From the NCBI GenBank assembly GCA_964577115.1, contig CAZNXJ010000004.1, positions 186,001 through 250,000 of the forward strand: a DNA stretch of 64,000 bases, read 5' to 3'. Positions 17,501 to 27,100 of this stretch are shown here, piece by piece. The notes beneath the pieces were generated by a model. That model was not told where the DNA came from and did no database searches. It saw only the letters and a program-made list of their open reading frames with translations. Origin of the DNA: CAZNXJ01 sp964577115 (lineage in GTDB: Bacteria; Planctomycetota; Planctomycetia; Pirellulales; Pirellulaceae). A program made the position numbers and the translations under genes. Every line of letters begins with the position of its first letter. The stretch's first letter is position 1.

Positions 17501-20500
17501 GCTTGCCGCGGGCATCAGCCTGAAGGCCGATAGCGCCTGGCGTCTCGAATCGGTGATTATTCAAGAGCCGCTGCTGCTGAGCGACACACCGCTCACCCTT
17601 CAAACTCTCGTCTCGAATGATGGCGGCGCCGCATATCGATTCCGCATCATGAGCATGGAAGCGCAAGAAGAAGGTGAGCCGATCTTCACGGCGCACGCCG
17701 AGGGCCGTTTGCGTCAGCTACGGTCGGGCGAACTCGACGGCGTCGAGGGATTCAATCCTTCCGAGACGAAACAGCGGTTCCATGGCCCAGCGCTGGACGA
17801 AGAATGGCGCGCGGAAGCTCTGCGGCGTTCTGGGCTCGAACCCGGACCGCAGTTCAAGTGGCTTACCCTGCATTGGGTGGAGGGCCAGGAAGCGTTTGGC
17901 GAAATGCGGGCGCCCCGTGAAGCTGACCAGTGCGACCGCTTCGCGATCCATCCGGGCCTTCTCGACTCCTGCCTCCAGCTGCTCGGCGGCGCCATTCCCG
18001 GCGCAGGCTCCGGTATCGACACGTACGTGCCGCAGCAGGTCGAGAGCGTGACACTGTACCGGCCGGCGACCGGTCCCACCTACTGCCATGCACGCTTGAA
18101 CGTGCTCGACGAGCGTGGCGTGACAGGCGACATTGCGCTCGTGAACGAACAGGGCGAGCTGATTTTGCAAATGACGGGAGTGCGGCTGCGGCGCGTACCG
18201 AGGGACTGGCTCGTGCGTCTTACGGCCGGCGCCAAGCCGAAATGGCTCTACGAACTCCACTGGACCGCGCAGCCCGACGCACCGAGCGAAACGGTTGCGG
18301 CTGGAGCACGCTGGCTGATCCTTGATGGCGACGAAGGGCTCGGCGGGACTCTGAAAGAACTGCTCACCCAGCGCGGACACGTTGCCGAAGTCCTGGCGCC
18401 CAGCACCTCGCTGGAAACTCTGCGGGCCACACTCGCAAGCAGCGACACTCCATGGGACGCTCTCGTCGATCTGCGCGGACTCGATATCGGCAGCACGAAC
18501 CAAGATGGTCCCGCCATCCTCCGGCAGGGGCGTGAGCGAGGCTGGGGTGCCTTGCTGGATGTTGTGCAGGTGGCCACCGATCTCGCGCGGCCGCCGCGCG
18601 TTCACGTGGTAACGCGAGGCGCCGTCGCCGCGGCGAACGCCGGCCATCCGATCGCGGTCGGTCAATCTCCGGTGTGGGGATTGGCCCGTGTCATCGCCGC
18701 GGAGCATCCGGAACTTGCCGTGCGGCGAATCGACCTCGATCCGGCCGACACAAACGCTGCCCTCCTGTTGGAACAACTACTCGACAGCGGACCCGAGGAT
18801 CAAATTGCCCTGCGCGGTGCCCAGCGCTACGTAGCGCGACTACGTCCGTCGGCCATCCAGCAGACGTCGGATTTACGAGTTCCGCATGGTAAAGCGCATC
18901 GGCTCGAGATCGTCGCGCGGGGCGAGCTCGACGATGTTGAACTTCGCGCCATCGATCGGCGTCCGCCCGGTCCGGGTGAAGTCGAGCTCGAGGTCCGCGC
19001 GACGGGCCTCAACTTCCGAGATGTCCTCAATGTCTTGAACCTTTATCCGGGCGACCCGGGACCGCTCGGCGGTGAATGCTCGGGGGTTGTCTCCGCAGTC
19101 GGTCCCGACGTAACTAATGTGAAGCCTGGCGATGAGGTCGTTGCGCTGGCTCCCGCCAGCTTCGCCAGCCACGTTACGACGGCCGCCGAGTTCGTTGTCG
19201 CAAAGCCCGACCATCTCAGTTTCCGCGAAGCGGCCACCATTCCAATCGCATTCGTCACGGCCCATTACGCGTTGAATGAACTGGGGAGAATTCAATCCGG
19301 TCAGCGCGTGCTCATCCACGCGGCGACCGGTGGCGTCGGCCACGCGGCCATTCAGATCGCTCGCCTGGCCGGTGCCGAGATCTTCGCCACCGCCGGAAGT
19401 CCGCGAAAGCGTGCTTACCTCGAGTCGCTGGGTATCCGGCACATCATGGATTCGCGCACCCTGGAGTTTGCCTCTGAGATCCAGCAGCGCACGAGCGGCG
19501 AAGGGGTCCACCATGTCATCAATTCGCTGACGGGCGCATCGATCGAGCGCAGTCTGTCCGTACTCGCTCCCGGCGGCCACTTCCTCGAGCTGGGCAAGAC
19601 GGATCTTTGGGATCAGAAGCGCGTTGATGAAGTGCGGCCAGGCGTACATTTCCACGCCATTGCCCTCGATCACATGATGGCGGACGAGCCCGAACTGGTC
19701 GGACGGCTGCTGCGCGAGGTGATGAGCCAGTTCGAAACGAAGCGACTCACTCCGCTGCCTTTGCACGCTCAGCCAATCACCCGAGTCGTCAGTGCGATGC
19801 GGAAGATGGCGCGTGCGGAACACATCGGCAAGATTGTCATCGATGCCGCAGCCCGCCAAAGCGATGCGGCCATCACGATGTGTCCGGACGCGACGTATTT
19901 AATCACCGGCGGACTCGGGGGACTCGGGCAGCTTGTCGCACGCTGGCTTGTCGATCGCGGCGCGCGGCATCTCGTCCTCGTCGGCCGTTCTCAGCCGGGG
20001 CCGGAAGCGCAGAAGCTGATCGCGCAGCTGCAAGCGGCCGGAGCGCACGTCGAAACCCGGTCCTGCGATCTCGGGGACTATCGCGCCGTCGCCGAGATGC
20101 TCGACGGCGTGCGCGCCGAATTACCCCCGCTACGAGGCATTTTCCACCTCGCGGGTGTGCTCGACGACGGCGTTTTGCGCGAGCAAACGCGGGAACGCTT
20201 CGATCGCGTGATGGCGGCCAAGGCGCTGGGTGCTTTGTACCTCGATCAGCTCACCGCCTCGGATCCACTCGAGCACTTCGTCCTGTTCTCCTCCGCCGCC
20301 GCCTTGCTTGGCGCGCCGGGCCAAGGCAACTATGCCGCCGCCAACGCGCTGCTCGACGGACTCGCTCACCATCGGCGAGCCCTCAATCGGCCGGCCATCA
20401 GCATCAATTGGGGTTCCTGGTCCGAGGCCGGCATGGCCGCTCGGCTCGGCGAATCAAAGAGCAAACGCATTAGCGCTGCCGGCGTGGGGCACATCGATCC

Positions 20501-21116
20501 CCTGCATGGCATCGAATCGCTCGAACAGATCATGGCCGAAGACCTGGTACAGGTCGGCGTTCTGCCGATCGATTGGCCGACGTTCCTCCAGCGAATTCCG
20601 GCGGGCGCCGCGCCTTCGATGCTGGCCGACATCATCGCCAGTTGCCAGGATACTGAGCCGTCGGAAGAAGCGAGCGCAGGCAGCTTGCTTGCCGAACTGG
20701 AACAAGCGGCTCCTGGAGAAAAGCTCGATTTGTTACTCCAGCACCTCAGCCGCACCGCCGCGCGCGTGTTGGCCTGGGATGCCCCCGAGCCGCCGGATCC
20801 TCGCCGGCCGCTCAACCAACTCGGCTTCGATTCGCTAACGGCCGTCGAGTTCTGCAACGCGGTCGGCCGTTCTCTCGGCCGGCATGTGAACCCAACGGTG
20901 CTGTTCGACCATTCGACGCTCGAGAAACTCGCGCAGCACCTCGCCCAAGACGTCCTCCAAATCGATCTGGCCGGCGCTTCGGCCGACGATGTCGAGAGCC
21001 CGCCTGCGGACGAGGACGTCAGCGATCTTCAGCAGCAGGTTCTGGCCGAGGTCAGCGAGCTCGACGAGGCGAGTATGGAAGCACTGATCAACGAACAACT
21101 GGAAAAGCTAGGTTAA
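14574..21116 (+). CDS. type I polyketide synthase, fully reducing module KS-AT-DH-ER-KR-ACP
   Basis: A 2180-residue single-module PKS. An N-terminal docking helix (about 1-35, IFLLKQSQARVAAL) precedes the KS (about 38-460; Cys206 in DTACSSS, His in EAHGTGT and NIGHLEG). The AT (about 560-870) has Ser652 in GHSVGEF and HAFHS, the malonyl-CoA signature. The DH (about 915-1190) has His959 in DHKVQSHVIAPG and Asp in HPGLLDS. An inactive structural region is followed by the ER (about 1435-1745; LNFRDVLN, AATGGVGHAA) and the KR (about 1770-1960; TGGLGGLG, LDD motif, Tyr1920 in GNYAAAN). The ACP has Ser2087 (LGFDSL). A C-terminal acidic helix (VSELDEASMEALINE) is probably a docking segment. It should add one malonyl unit and reduce it to a saturated methylene pair, lengthening the FAAL-supplied acyl chain by two carbons. 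All catalytic residues I can locate are intact. The next gene starts 27 bp later. Confidence 0.93.
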   Translation: MAEPLSSEQRTALQNAIFLLKQSQARVAALEAAQREPIAIVGVGCRFPGAPNPDDYWNVLRNGIDAVREVPEDRYNVDDYFDSDPSAPGKVYTRWGGYLDGIDQFDADFFGISPREAVRMDPQQRMLTEVAWEALEYAGISPEHISGSKAGVYIGIIYCEYGILQAHDLATFDVFSGTGSTNCIAANRLSYLLNLHGPSLALDTACSSSLVAVHLACQSLRRRETDLALAGGVNLLLGPEMTIGLCRAQMMSPDGRCKTFDASANGYVRGEGCGIVILKRLSDAQRDGDRILAVIRGTAVNHDGRSNGISAPSGPAQEEVLRAALQDAGVHPHDVSFVEAHGTGTRLGDPIETEALSAVLCQDRPADRPLYLGSVKTNIGHLEGAAGIAGLIKSVLMLQHREIPPHLHLREINPLLKIDGLPIKIPTQLEPWKNGDQPLRMGTSSFGFGGTNAHVILEEAPPAPAPEETLQRPLHVMTLSARTSGALDELAGRYAKHLAEHLDESLANIAYTANVGRAHFNHRLAVVAADAQEAQRRLAEYRPDALPPGMVRGEATATHRVAMLFTGQGSQYAGMGRALYETQPEFRSALDQCAQILDDELDRPLLELLAPTAGDLLNQTGFTQPAIFALQYALATLWRSWGIEPAAVMGHSVGEFAAACIAGVLSLEDGLRLIAARARLMQQLPAGGVMAAVLAGESQVKDALGSAGGEVSIAAYNGPKNIVIAGPEAAVQQVLDRLAADGVQSKRLATSHAFHSALIEPAIAPLVDVAASMRAQPPQIPIIANLTGTFADEQTYADPEYWGRHARQPVQFATGIQTLITDGCDVLLEIGPSPTLIGMGQRIATDPHLVWLSSLRPGRDEWRTMLTAAAELYVRGLPMDWRAFDRPYARRRVALPTYPFQRRRYWTTAVRENIRTGTTSPLSNTPERPLLGRPLTLAIADKIFQSEISARRPALLADHKVQSHVIAPGSAWMEMGLAAGISLKADSAWRLESVIIQEPLLLSDTPLTLQTLVSNDGGAAYRFRIMSMEAQEEGEPIFTAHAEGRLRQLRSGELDGVEGFNPSETKQRFHGPALDEEWRAEALRRSGLEPGPQFKWLTLHWVEGQEAFGEMRAPREADQCDRFAIHPGLLDSCLQLLGGAIPGAGSGIDTYVPQQVESVTLYRPATGPTYCHARLNVLDERGVTGDIALVNEQGELILQMTGVRLRRVPRDWLVRLTAGAKPKWLYELHWTAQPDAPSETVAAGARWLILDGDEGLGGTLKELLTQRGHVAEVLAPSTSLETLRATLASSDTPWDALVDLRGLDIGSTNQDGPAILRQGRERGWGALLDVVQVATDLARPPRVHVVTRGAVAAANAGHPIAVGQSPVWGLARVIAAEHPELAVRRIDLDPADTNAALLLEQLLDSGPEDQIALRGAQRYVARLRPSAIQQTSDLRVPHGKAHRLEIVARGELDDVELRAIDRRPPGPGEVELEVRATGLNFRDVLNVLNLYPGDPGPLGGECSGVVSAVGPDVTNVKPGDEVVALAPASFASHVTTAAEFVVAKPDHLSFREAATIPIAFVTAHYALNELGRIQSGQRVLIHAATGGVGHAAIQIARLAGAEIFATAGSPRKRAYLESLGIRHIMDSRTLEFASEIQQRTSGEGVHHVINSLTGASIERSLSVLAPGGHFLELGKTDLWDQKRVDEVRPGVHFHAIALDHMMADEPELVGRLLREVMSQFETKRLTPLPLHAQPITRVVSAMRKMARAEHIGKIVIDAAARQSDAAITMCPDATYLITGGLGGLGQLVARWLVDRGARHLVLVGRSQPGPEAQKLIAQLQAAGAHVETRSCDLGDYRAVAEMLDGVRAELPPLRGIFHLAGVLDDGVLREQTRERFDRVMAAKALGALYLDQLTASDPLEHFVLFSSAAALLGAPGQGNYAAANALLDGLAHHRRALNRPAISINWGSWSEAGMAARLGESKSKRISAAGVGHIDPLHGIESLEQIMAEDLVQVGVLPIDWPTFLQRIPAGAAPSMLADIIASCQDTEPSEEASAGSLLAELEQAAPGEKLDLLLQHLSRTAARVLAWDAPEPPDPRRPLNQLGFDSLTAVEFCNAVGRSLGRHVNPTVLFDHSTLEKLAQHLAQDVLQIDLAGASADDVESPPADEDVSDLQQQVLAEVSELDEASMEALINEQLEKLG

Positions 21117-21143
21117 TCCTTCGTCGCACTCCCTGGCGCTAGT

Positions 21144-24100
21144 ATGGCAAAGCTCGCAGAACAACTCGAGAAGCTAACTCCTCTCCAGCGTGCCGTATTC
21201 GCGCTCAAAGAAACCCAGGCGCGATTGGAAGCACTTCAGAACCGGCAGAACGAACCCGTCGCGATCGTCGGTATCGGCTGCCGCTTCCCTGGAGGCGCCG
21301 TGGATACCCGGTCGTACTGGCAACTGCTACGCGCCGGGCGCAACGCCATCCGTGAAACACCGCCGGACCGGTGGAACGTGGATGCGTACTTTGATCCGGA
21401 TCCTCAGGCTCCGGGGAAGATGAACACGCGCTGGGGCGGCTACCTCGACGATGTCGATCGCTTCGACAACCTGTTCTTTGGAATCGCAGACCGCGAGGCG
21501 GAAACCATCGACCCGCAGCAGCGGATTCTGCTCGAATTGTCTTGGGAGGCGCTCGAGGATGCAGGCCTGCCGGCCAGTCAATTGAAAGGCACGAACGCTG
21601 GCGTTTTTGTGGGCATCTCGGTGAGCGACTACGCGATGCTCGTAGCCGGGAACCCCGAGGCGACAGGCGCCTACGTCGGTACGGGATCGTCGCTCGCAAT
21701 CGCCGCCAATCGAATTTCGTTCGCCTATGACTTGCGCGGTCCGAGCGTCGCGATCGATACCGCCTGCTCGTCGTCGTTGGTCGCACTACACATGGCGTGT
21801 CAGAGCTTGCGGCAGGGGGAATGTTCTGTCGCGCTGGTGGGCGGCGTCAACCTATCGCTTTCGCCGTTCACGATCATGAACTTGACGAAGGCGGGGATGA
21901 CGAGCGGCGATGGACAGGTGCGGCCGTTCGACGCACGGGCCGCTGGATTTGTACGCAGCGACGGCGCTTGCGTTATTGTGCTCAAGCGCCTATCAGCCGC
22001 GGTGGCCGATGGCGACGCGATCTACGCGATTGTGCGCGGCAGTGCAGTCAATACGAGCGGCCAGGGCAATGGCCTTTCCGCTCCGAATCGCGCCGCGCAG
22101 GAAGCGGTCCTTGAGGCAGCCTACACCGCCGCTCGCGTGGAACCCGCGCAGGTACAGTACGTCGAAACGCAAGGCACGGCGACACTACTGGGCGATGCGA
22201 TCGAAGCGCAGGCGCTGGGAAACTTCTTTGGTCGCCACCGCACCCCCGACGCTCCCGTCCCCATCGGCTCGGTGAAATCGAATCTCGGCCATACCGAAGC
22301 CGCGGCCGGACTAGCAGGACTTGTCAAAGTCGCCCTGGCGATGCAGCACGGCGAGCTGCCGCCGACGCTGAACTTTGAAACGCCCAACCCGAACATCGAC
22401 TTCGCTCGTCTGCCTATCAAGGTTCAGCAGCAACTCGAACCATGGCCGGCGGCGGAGGGCGGCCGGCGCTATGCCGGCGTCAGTGCGTTCGGCTTCGGCG
22501 GCAGCAACGCGCACGTGGTGCTCGAACAACCTCCGGCGACCGAAACCACAGCCACTGGGGCGGCCTCGCCTTCGGCCGACGTCCTCGTGCTCTCCGCCAA
22601 AACCGAAGAAGCGCTGCGACAACTCGCAAGGCGTTATGTCGACTTCCTGCGGAGTGAGCCGGCAGGCGAGTGGCACGATATCTGTTACACGGCGGGCGTG
22701 CGCCGCGAGCATCTCGATTGCCGTCTGGCCGTCACGGCCAACTCGGCGGATGCCGCGGCTCAGTATCTCGAAGATTATCTTGCGGGAAACAGCTCGCCGG
22801 TCACCACCGGCCGCAAACCATATGGCCGCCGGCTCAAGGTGGCGGCGTTCTTCGGCGACACCGCCATCGCAGCGGATCACGGGGATCGGCGCATTACGGA
22901 ACTTCCGGCAGTGAGCCAATGGTTCGGCGAGGCGAACGAGCTACTGCTCGCCGAAACGAAGAAATCACTCGACGAGTGGCGAGCGGAAGCGAATGTCGGC
23001 GCGAACCGCGCTGCGGCACAACGTCTGATAGCGCTCGTCGATCATATCGGGTGGCAGCGAGCGATGGCGGATCTGTCCGTCGCGTTCAGCCTGGTTGCCG
23101 GTAGCGGTATTGGCGAAGTTGCGGCCGCGGTCGCGTCCGGGGGCGTGGAAGCTAGTGACGCTCTGCGAGCGGTCGTGCATGTCCAGCTGCGTGGGATGAT
23201 GACCGAACAATCGTGGAACGGCGATCGGCCCACAACGCGTGCGCCCACGATTCCGATTGCTTCAGCCGTCGACGGACAACTCGCCACGTCCGGTGCTATC
23301 GATCTGCTGGCGTGCCTGCGGCGTGCCGAACGGCAAGGTGACGAGCGGCGAGTCGCCGCGTGGCTCACCGAGCGAAGCGCCGACGTCGTGCTTGCACTCG
23401 GTCGCACCCCGGCTCGGCCGCAAACGGATTCGCTGGCCGCGAACACCGACGCGCCACGCTGGATCTCGCTCGACGATTGCTCATCGAACGAACACGATGA
23501 ACACGCTGCCAACAGCGCGGTGCTTCACGTGTTGCAGCAGCTCTATTCGGCCGGCGCAGACCTCGCGTGGAAGGCCTGGTATCCAAGCTCGGCCCGCTGC
23601 GTACGCCTGCCACTCTACGCATGGCAGCACCGGCGGCACTGGCTTGAAGCGGCGCGCCCGCCGCGGCAGGGCGAGTCACGTGTGGCCGAGTCCGCTCGGC
23701 CGGCCGCCAGCCCAGAACAAGCGATTATGGAACGTCCTGACCTCGCGGCGCCGTACGTCGAGCCGACCACGCCGCTCCAGCGCGAGATGTGTCAGGCCTG
23801 GGCCAAGCTGCTGAAACTCGATCGTGTTGGAATCCACGACAATTTCTTTGAACTCGGCGCCGATTCGCTCCAAGCGACGATTCTGCTGAACCAGTTGCAA
23901 CAGCGACTGGGCGAAACGATTCCCACACTCATCTTTTTCGAATGCCACACGATTGCGGACCTGGCGAGCCGGATTGAGAGCGAATTTCCCGATGCCGTCC
24001 AGCGGGCGTTCTCGGACTCGCCAAGCGTGACGGCAGCGACGAACGGTTCGACCACCGCTCCTGCAAGCGACACAACGCCGGCCGCCGCGTTATCCCCCGA

Positions 24101-24191
24101 GCAGCTGCTCGAAAAGTTGGATGAGCTGAGCGACGAGGAGGTCGATCGGCTACTCCAGCAGAATTTGGCAGGACAGGAGAAACTTCCATGA
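21144..24191 (+). CDS. degenerate type I PKS protein: KS lacking HGTGT His, inactive AT-like region, ACP
   Basis: A 1015-residue protein: N-terminal docking helix (LTPLQRAVFALKETQARLEAL), KS (about 35-455), AT-like region (about 525-800), post-AT linker (LPLYAWQHRRHWLE) and ACP (Ser908 in LGADSLQAT), then an acidic C-terminal tail (LDELSDEEVDRLLQ). The KS keeps Cys208 (DTACSSS) and His383 (NLGHTEA), but the HGTGT motif reads QGTAT with Gln343 in place of His. In the AT-like region the GHSxGE elbow reads GSGIGE (653-658), so the nucleophile is Gly655; the GQGSQ and HAFH motifs are also absent. There is no KR, DH or ER. KS domains lacking this His are usually poor at decarboxylative condensation. 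I infer that the protein passes the acyl chain from the previous ACP to the NRPS without extending it, or is loaded in trans. The stop overlaps the NRPS start (ATGA). Confidence 0.88.
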   Translation: MAKLAEQLEKLTPLQRAVFALKETQARLEALQNRQNEPVAIVGIGCRFPGGAVDTRSYWQLLRAGRNAIRETPPDRWNVDAYFDPDPQAPGKMNTRWGGYLDDVDRFDNLFFGIADREAETIDPQQRILLELSWEALEDAGLPASQLKGTNAGVFVGISVSDYAMLVAGNPEATGAYVGTGSSLAIAANRISFAYDLRGPSVAIDTACSSSLVALHMACQSLRQGECSVALVGGVNLSLSPFTIMNLTKAGMTSGDGQVRPFDARAAGFVRSDGACVIVLKRLSAAVADGDAIYAIVRGSAVNTSGQGNGLSAPNRAAQEAVLEAAYTAARVEPAQVQYVETQGTATLLGDAIEAQALGNFFGRHRTPDAPVPIGSVKSNLGHTEAAAGLAGLVKVALAMQHGELPPTLNFETPNPNIDFARLPIKVQQQLEPWPAAEGGRRYAGVSAFGFGGSNAHVVLEQPPATETTATGAASPSADVLVLSAKTEEALRQLARRYVDFLRSEPAGEWHDICYTAGVRREHLDCRLAVTANSADAAAQYLEDYLAGNSSPVTTGRKPYGRRLKVAAFFGDTAIAADHGDRRITELPAVSQWFGEANELLLAETKKSLDEWRAEANVGANRAAAQRLIALVDHIGWQRAMADLSVAFSLVAGSGIGEVAAAVASGGVEASDALRAVVHVQLRGMMTEQSWNGDRPTTRAPTIPIASAVDGQLATSGAIDLLACLRRAERQGDERRVAAWLTERSADVVLALGRTPARPQTDSLAANTDAPRWISLDDCSSNEHDEHAANSAVLHVLQQLYSAGADLAWKAWYPSSARCVRLPLYAWQHRRHWLEAARPPRQGESRVAESARPAASPEQAIMERPDLAAPYVEPTTPLQREMCQAWAKLLKLDRVGIHDNFFELGADSLQATILLNQLQQRLGETIPTLIFFECHTIADLASRIESEFPDAVQRAFSDSPSVTAATNGSTTAPASDTTPAAALSPEQLLEKLDELSDEEVDRLLQQNLAGQEKLP

Positions 24192-27100
24192 GCGCCACGG
24201 TACCGCCGGTGGGCGAGCTTTCGCCCCAAGAGAAACGCCGACTTTTGGCGAAAATCCTGGCCGAAAAGGCGGCGAAGCCCACCACGCATCCGGCGTCCTT
24301 TGCGCAGGAACGACTGTGGCTGCTCGATCAGCTCGACTCAGGCAATGCCGTCTACAACGTGCCGCTCGCCGTGCGGCTCCGCGGAGCGCTCAATATTCCC
24401 GCCATGCGGAAGACGCTGCGAGCGCTTGTCGAGCGGCATCAGACGCTCCGCACAACGTTCGACGTGGTCGACGATGCGGTGGTGCAAGTCGTCTGGCCCC
24501 CGTCGGACCCAGCGGTCGAGATCGTGGATCTTCGAGACGTGCCGCTCGACCAGCGCGAGAGCGAAGCGATGCGCGGCGCCGAAGAAGAGTCGCGGCGTGG
24601 TTTCGATCTGCGCAAAGGCCCGCTGATGCGCGTGAAGCTGTGGAAGCTGGCCGACGACGACTATGTGCTCGTCATTACGATGCATCACATCATTTCCGAC
24701 GGCTGGTCCATTGCCGTGCTGATGCGGGAAGTGATGCATCTATACCGCGCCTTCGCGGCCGGGCGCGCCCCGTCGCTCGCCCCCCTACCCACCCAATACG
24801 CCGATTATGCCGTCGCGCAGCGCGAACAACTTCAAGGCGAATCGCTCGAACGAAACCTCGCGTTCTGGCGCGACCAGCTGCGCGGCGTCGAGCCCGTGGA
24901 TTTACCGACGGATCGACTGCGCCCCGGCCGGCCGCGCTTCGCCGGCAAATGGTACATCGCGCCTTTGCCGGCCGATGTCATGCAGCGGGTGCTCGACATT
25001 GGCCGCCGCGCCGGTGCGACGCCGTTCATGACGCTGCTCACCGTTTTTCAGATCCTCATGGCCCGCTACAGCGGCCAGACGGACATCGCGGTAGCGTCGC
25101 CCGTCGCCGGTCGCCTGCGTCCCGAACTTGAGAGCCTGATCGGGTTCTTCGTCAACACGCTCGTCCTGCGTACGGAAGTCGCCGATGACCGCTCGTTCCG
25201 CGATTTGCTCGGCGAAGTGCAGCGCCGCGTCCTGAGCGCGATGGCCCATCAGGATCTGCCCTTTGAACGCGTCGTGCAGGAACTGAATCCCGATCGCGGC
25301 CCGAATAGCCGGCCGCTTGTCCCCGTCGCGATGTCCGTGCAAGGGATGGCTCTCCCGGCTCAAGAAGTCGAAGGCCTCTCGATCGAGCCGCTGCTGCTCG
25401 ACACGCTGACGGCCAAGTTCGACCTCTCGATGCACTTCGCGCCGACGGCTGACGGCTGGCAGGTAACCGTCGAATACGACGTCGATTTGTTTAATGACGC
25501 AACGGCCGAGCGGATGGTGGAGCACCTCCGCACGCTTCTTGAATCTCTGGCCGAAGCTCCCGATAAGCCCGTTAGCGAGCTGACGCTCTCGAGCCAGTCG
25601 GAACTCGAAAAGCTGCTCGTCGAATGGAACGCAACGTCGGCCGATTTTCCCGAAAATACATGCCTGCACACGCTGGTTGAACAGCAAGTGGCGCGTGCAC
25701 CAGACGCGGTCGCCGCCATTTTTAATGGGCAGCAGATCACCTATGGCGAGCTGAACCGCCGCGCCAATCAAGTCGCTCGTCGCCTGATCGAACTTGGCGT
25801 CGGGCCCGATACGCTGGTCGGTCTGTGCGTCGAACGCTCGTTTGACATCCTCATCGGCGCGCTAGGCATTCTCAAAGCGGGTGGAGCCTTTGTGCCGCTC
25901 GATCCCGGGCTGCCCGAGGAACGCATCGCGACGATGCTCGAAGATACCGGCACGCCGGTCGTGGTAACGCAGAGCGCTCCGGCCGAGCGTTGCCGCCGCG
26001 AGGGCGTCGCGCTGCTGATGCTCGACAGCGATCAACAGCAGCTTGCGACGTATGAAGACCGCAATCCGGAGGTCCCGGTCGGCCCGCGCCACCTGGCATA
26101 TGCGATCTACACATCGGGTTCGACGGGTCGGCCCAAAGGCGTGCTAATCGAACATCGCAGCGTGGTCAACGTCGTCACGTCGTTTATTCGTTCGTATACC
26201 CCCGGACCGAATGACCGCGTGCTACAGAACACATCGATTTCGTTTGACGTCGCCGTCAATGAAATCTTCCCAGCACTATGTACCGGAGCGACGCTCGTAC
26301 TGCCGAACAAAGACCAGCGTCTCGACGTCGAGGGCCTGACCGATTTCATTCAGCAGCACGGCATCACGATCGTCGGCGCGGCACCCACCGTTCTGGCGCG
26401 CTGGAATACGATGGCCGAAGCGATTCCGAGCGTGCGGCTGGTGCTAAGCGGCGGAGAAGCGCTAGCGCTTGGCGACATCGATCGACTGCGCCGGTCCGCC
26501 GTGGTCACGAACGGTTACGGCCCGACGGAAACGACGATCTGCGCAACGTGCTACGATCTGCGCACGCAAGATGTCGACATCCGCGCAACGGTACCGGTCG
26601 GCCGGCCTCTCGCCAACTACCGGGTTTATATCCTCGACCGCCGCGGCAATACGGCACCGCTCGGCTGTCCGGGCGAACTGTGTATTGGTGGAGTAGGGCT
26701 GGCGCGCGGTTACTTGAATGATCCCGAATTGACAAACTCCCGGTTCGTACCTCACCCCTACGAGAACGGCGAAAAGATCTACCGGACCGGAGATCGTGCC
26801 CGCTGGTTGGCCGACGGCAATATCGAGTTCCTCGGCCGCATCGACCGGCAAGTCAAAATTCGCGGCTTCCGCATTGAACTGGGCGAAATCGAAGCCGTTC
26901 TTACCAACCATCCGGCCATCCGCGAAGCCGCCGTCATCGATTGGCAGACCCCGTACGGCGACAAGCGATTAGTGGCATATTTCGTCGCGGACAACGAACA
27001 AACCGCCGACAACGCGAGCGAACTCGTTGATGAATTGCGGCAGTTCCTTCAAGCGCGTTTGCCGCACTATATGGTGCCCTCGGCGCTGGTGCGACTCGAC

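Noticed and set aside
21144..24191. Trans-AT polyketide synthase protein
   Set aside because: The AT-like region is present but degenerate, with normal cis-AT linkers, and the neighbouring module has a working cis-AT. No trans-AT gene is in the window, so only non-elongation or borrowed malonyl is proposed.
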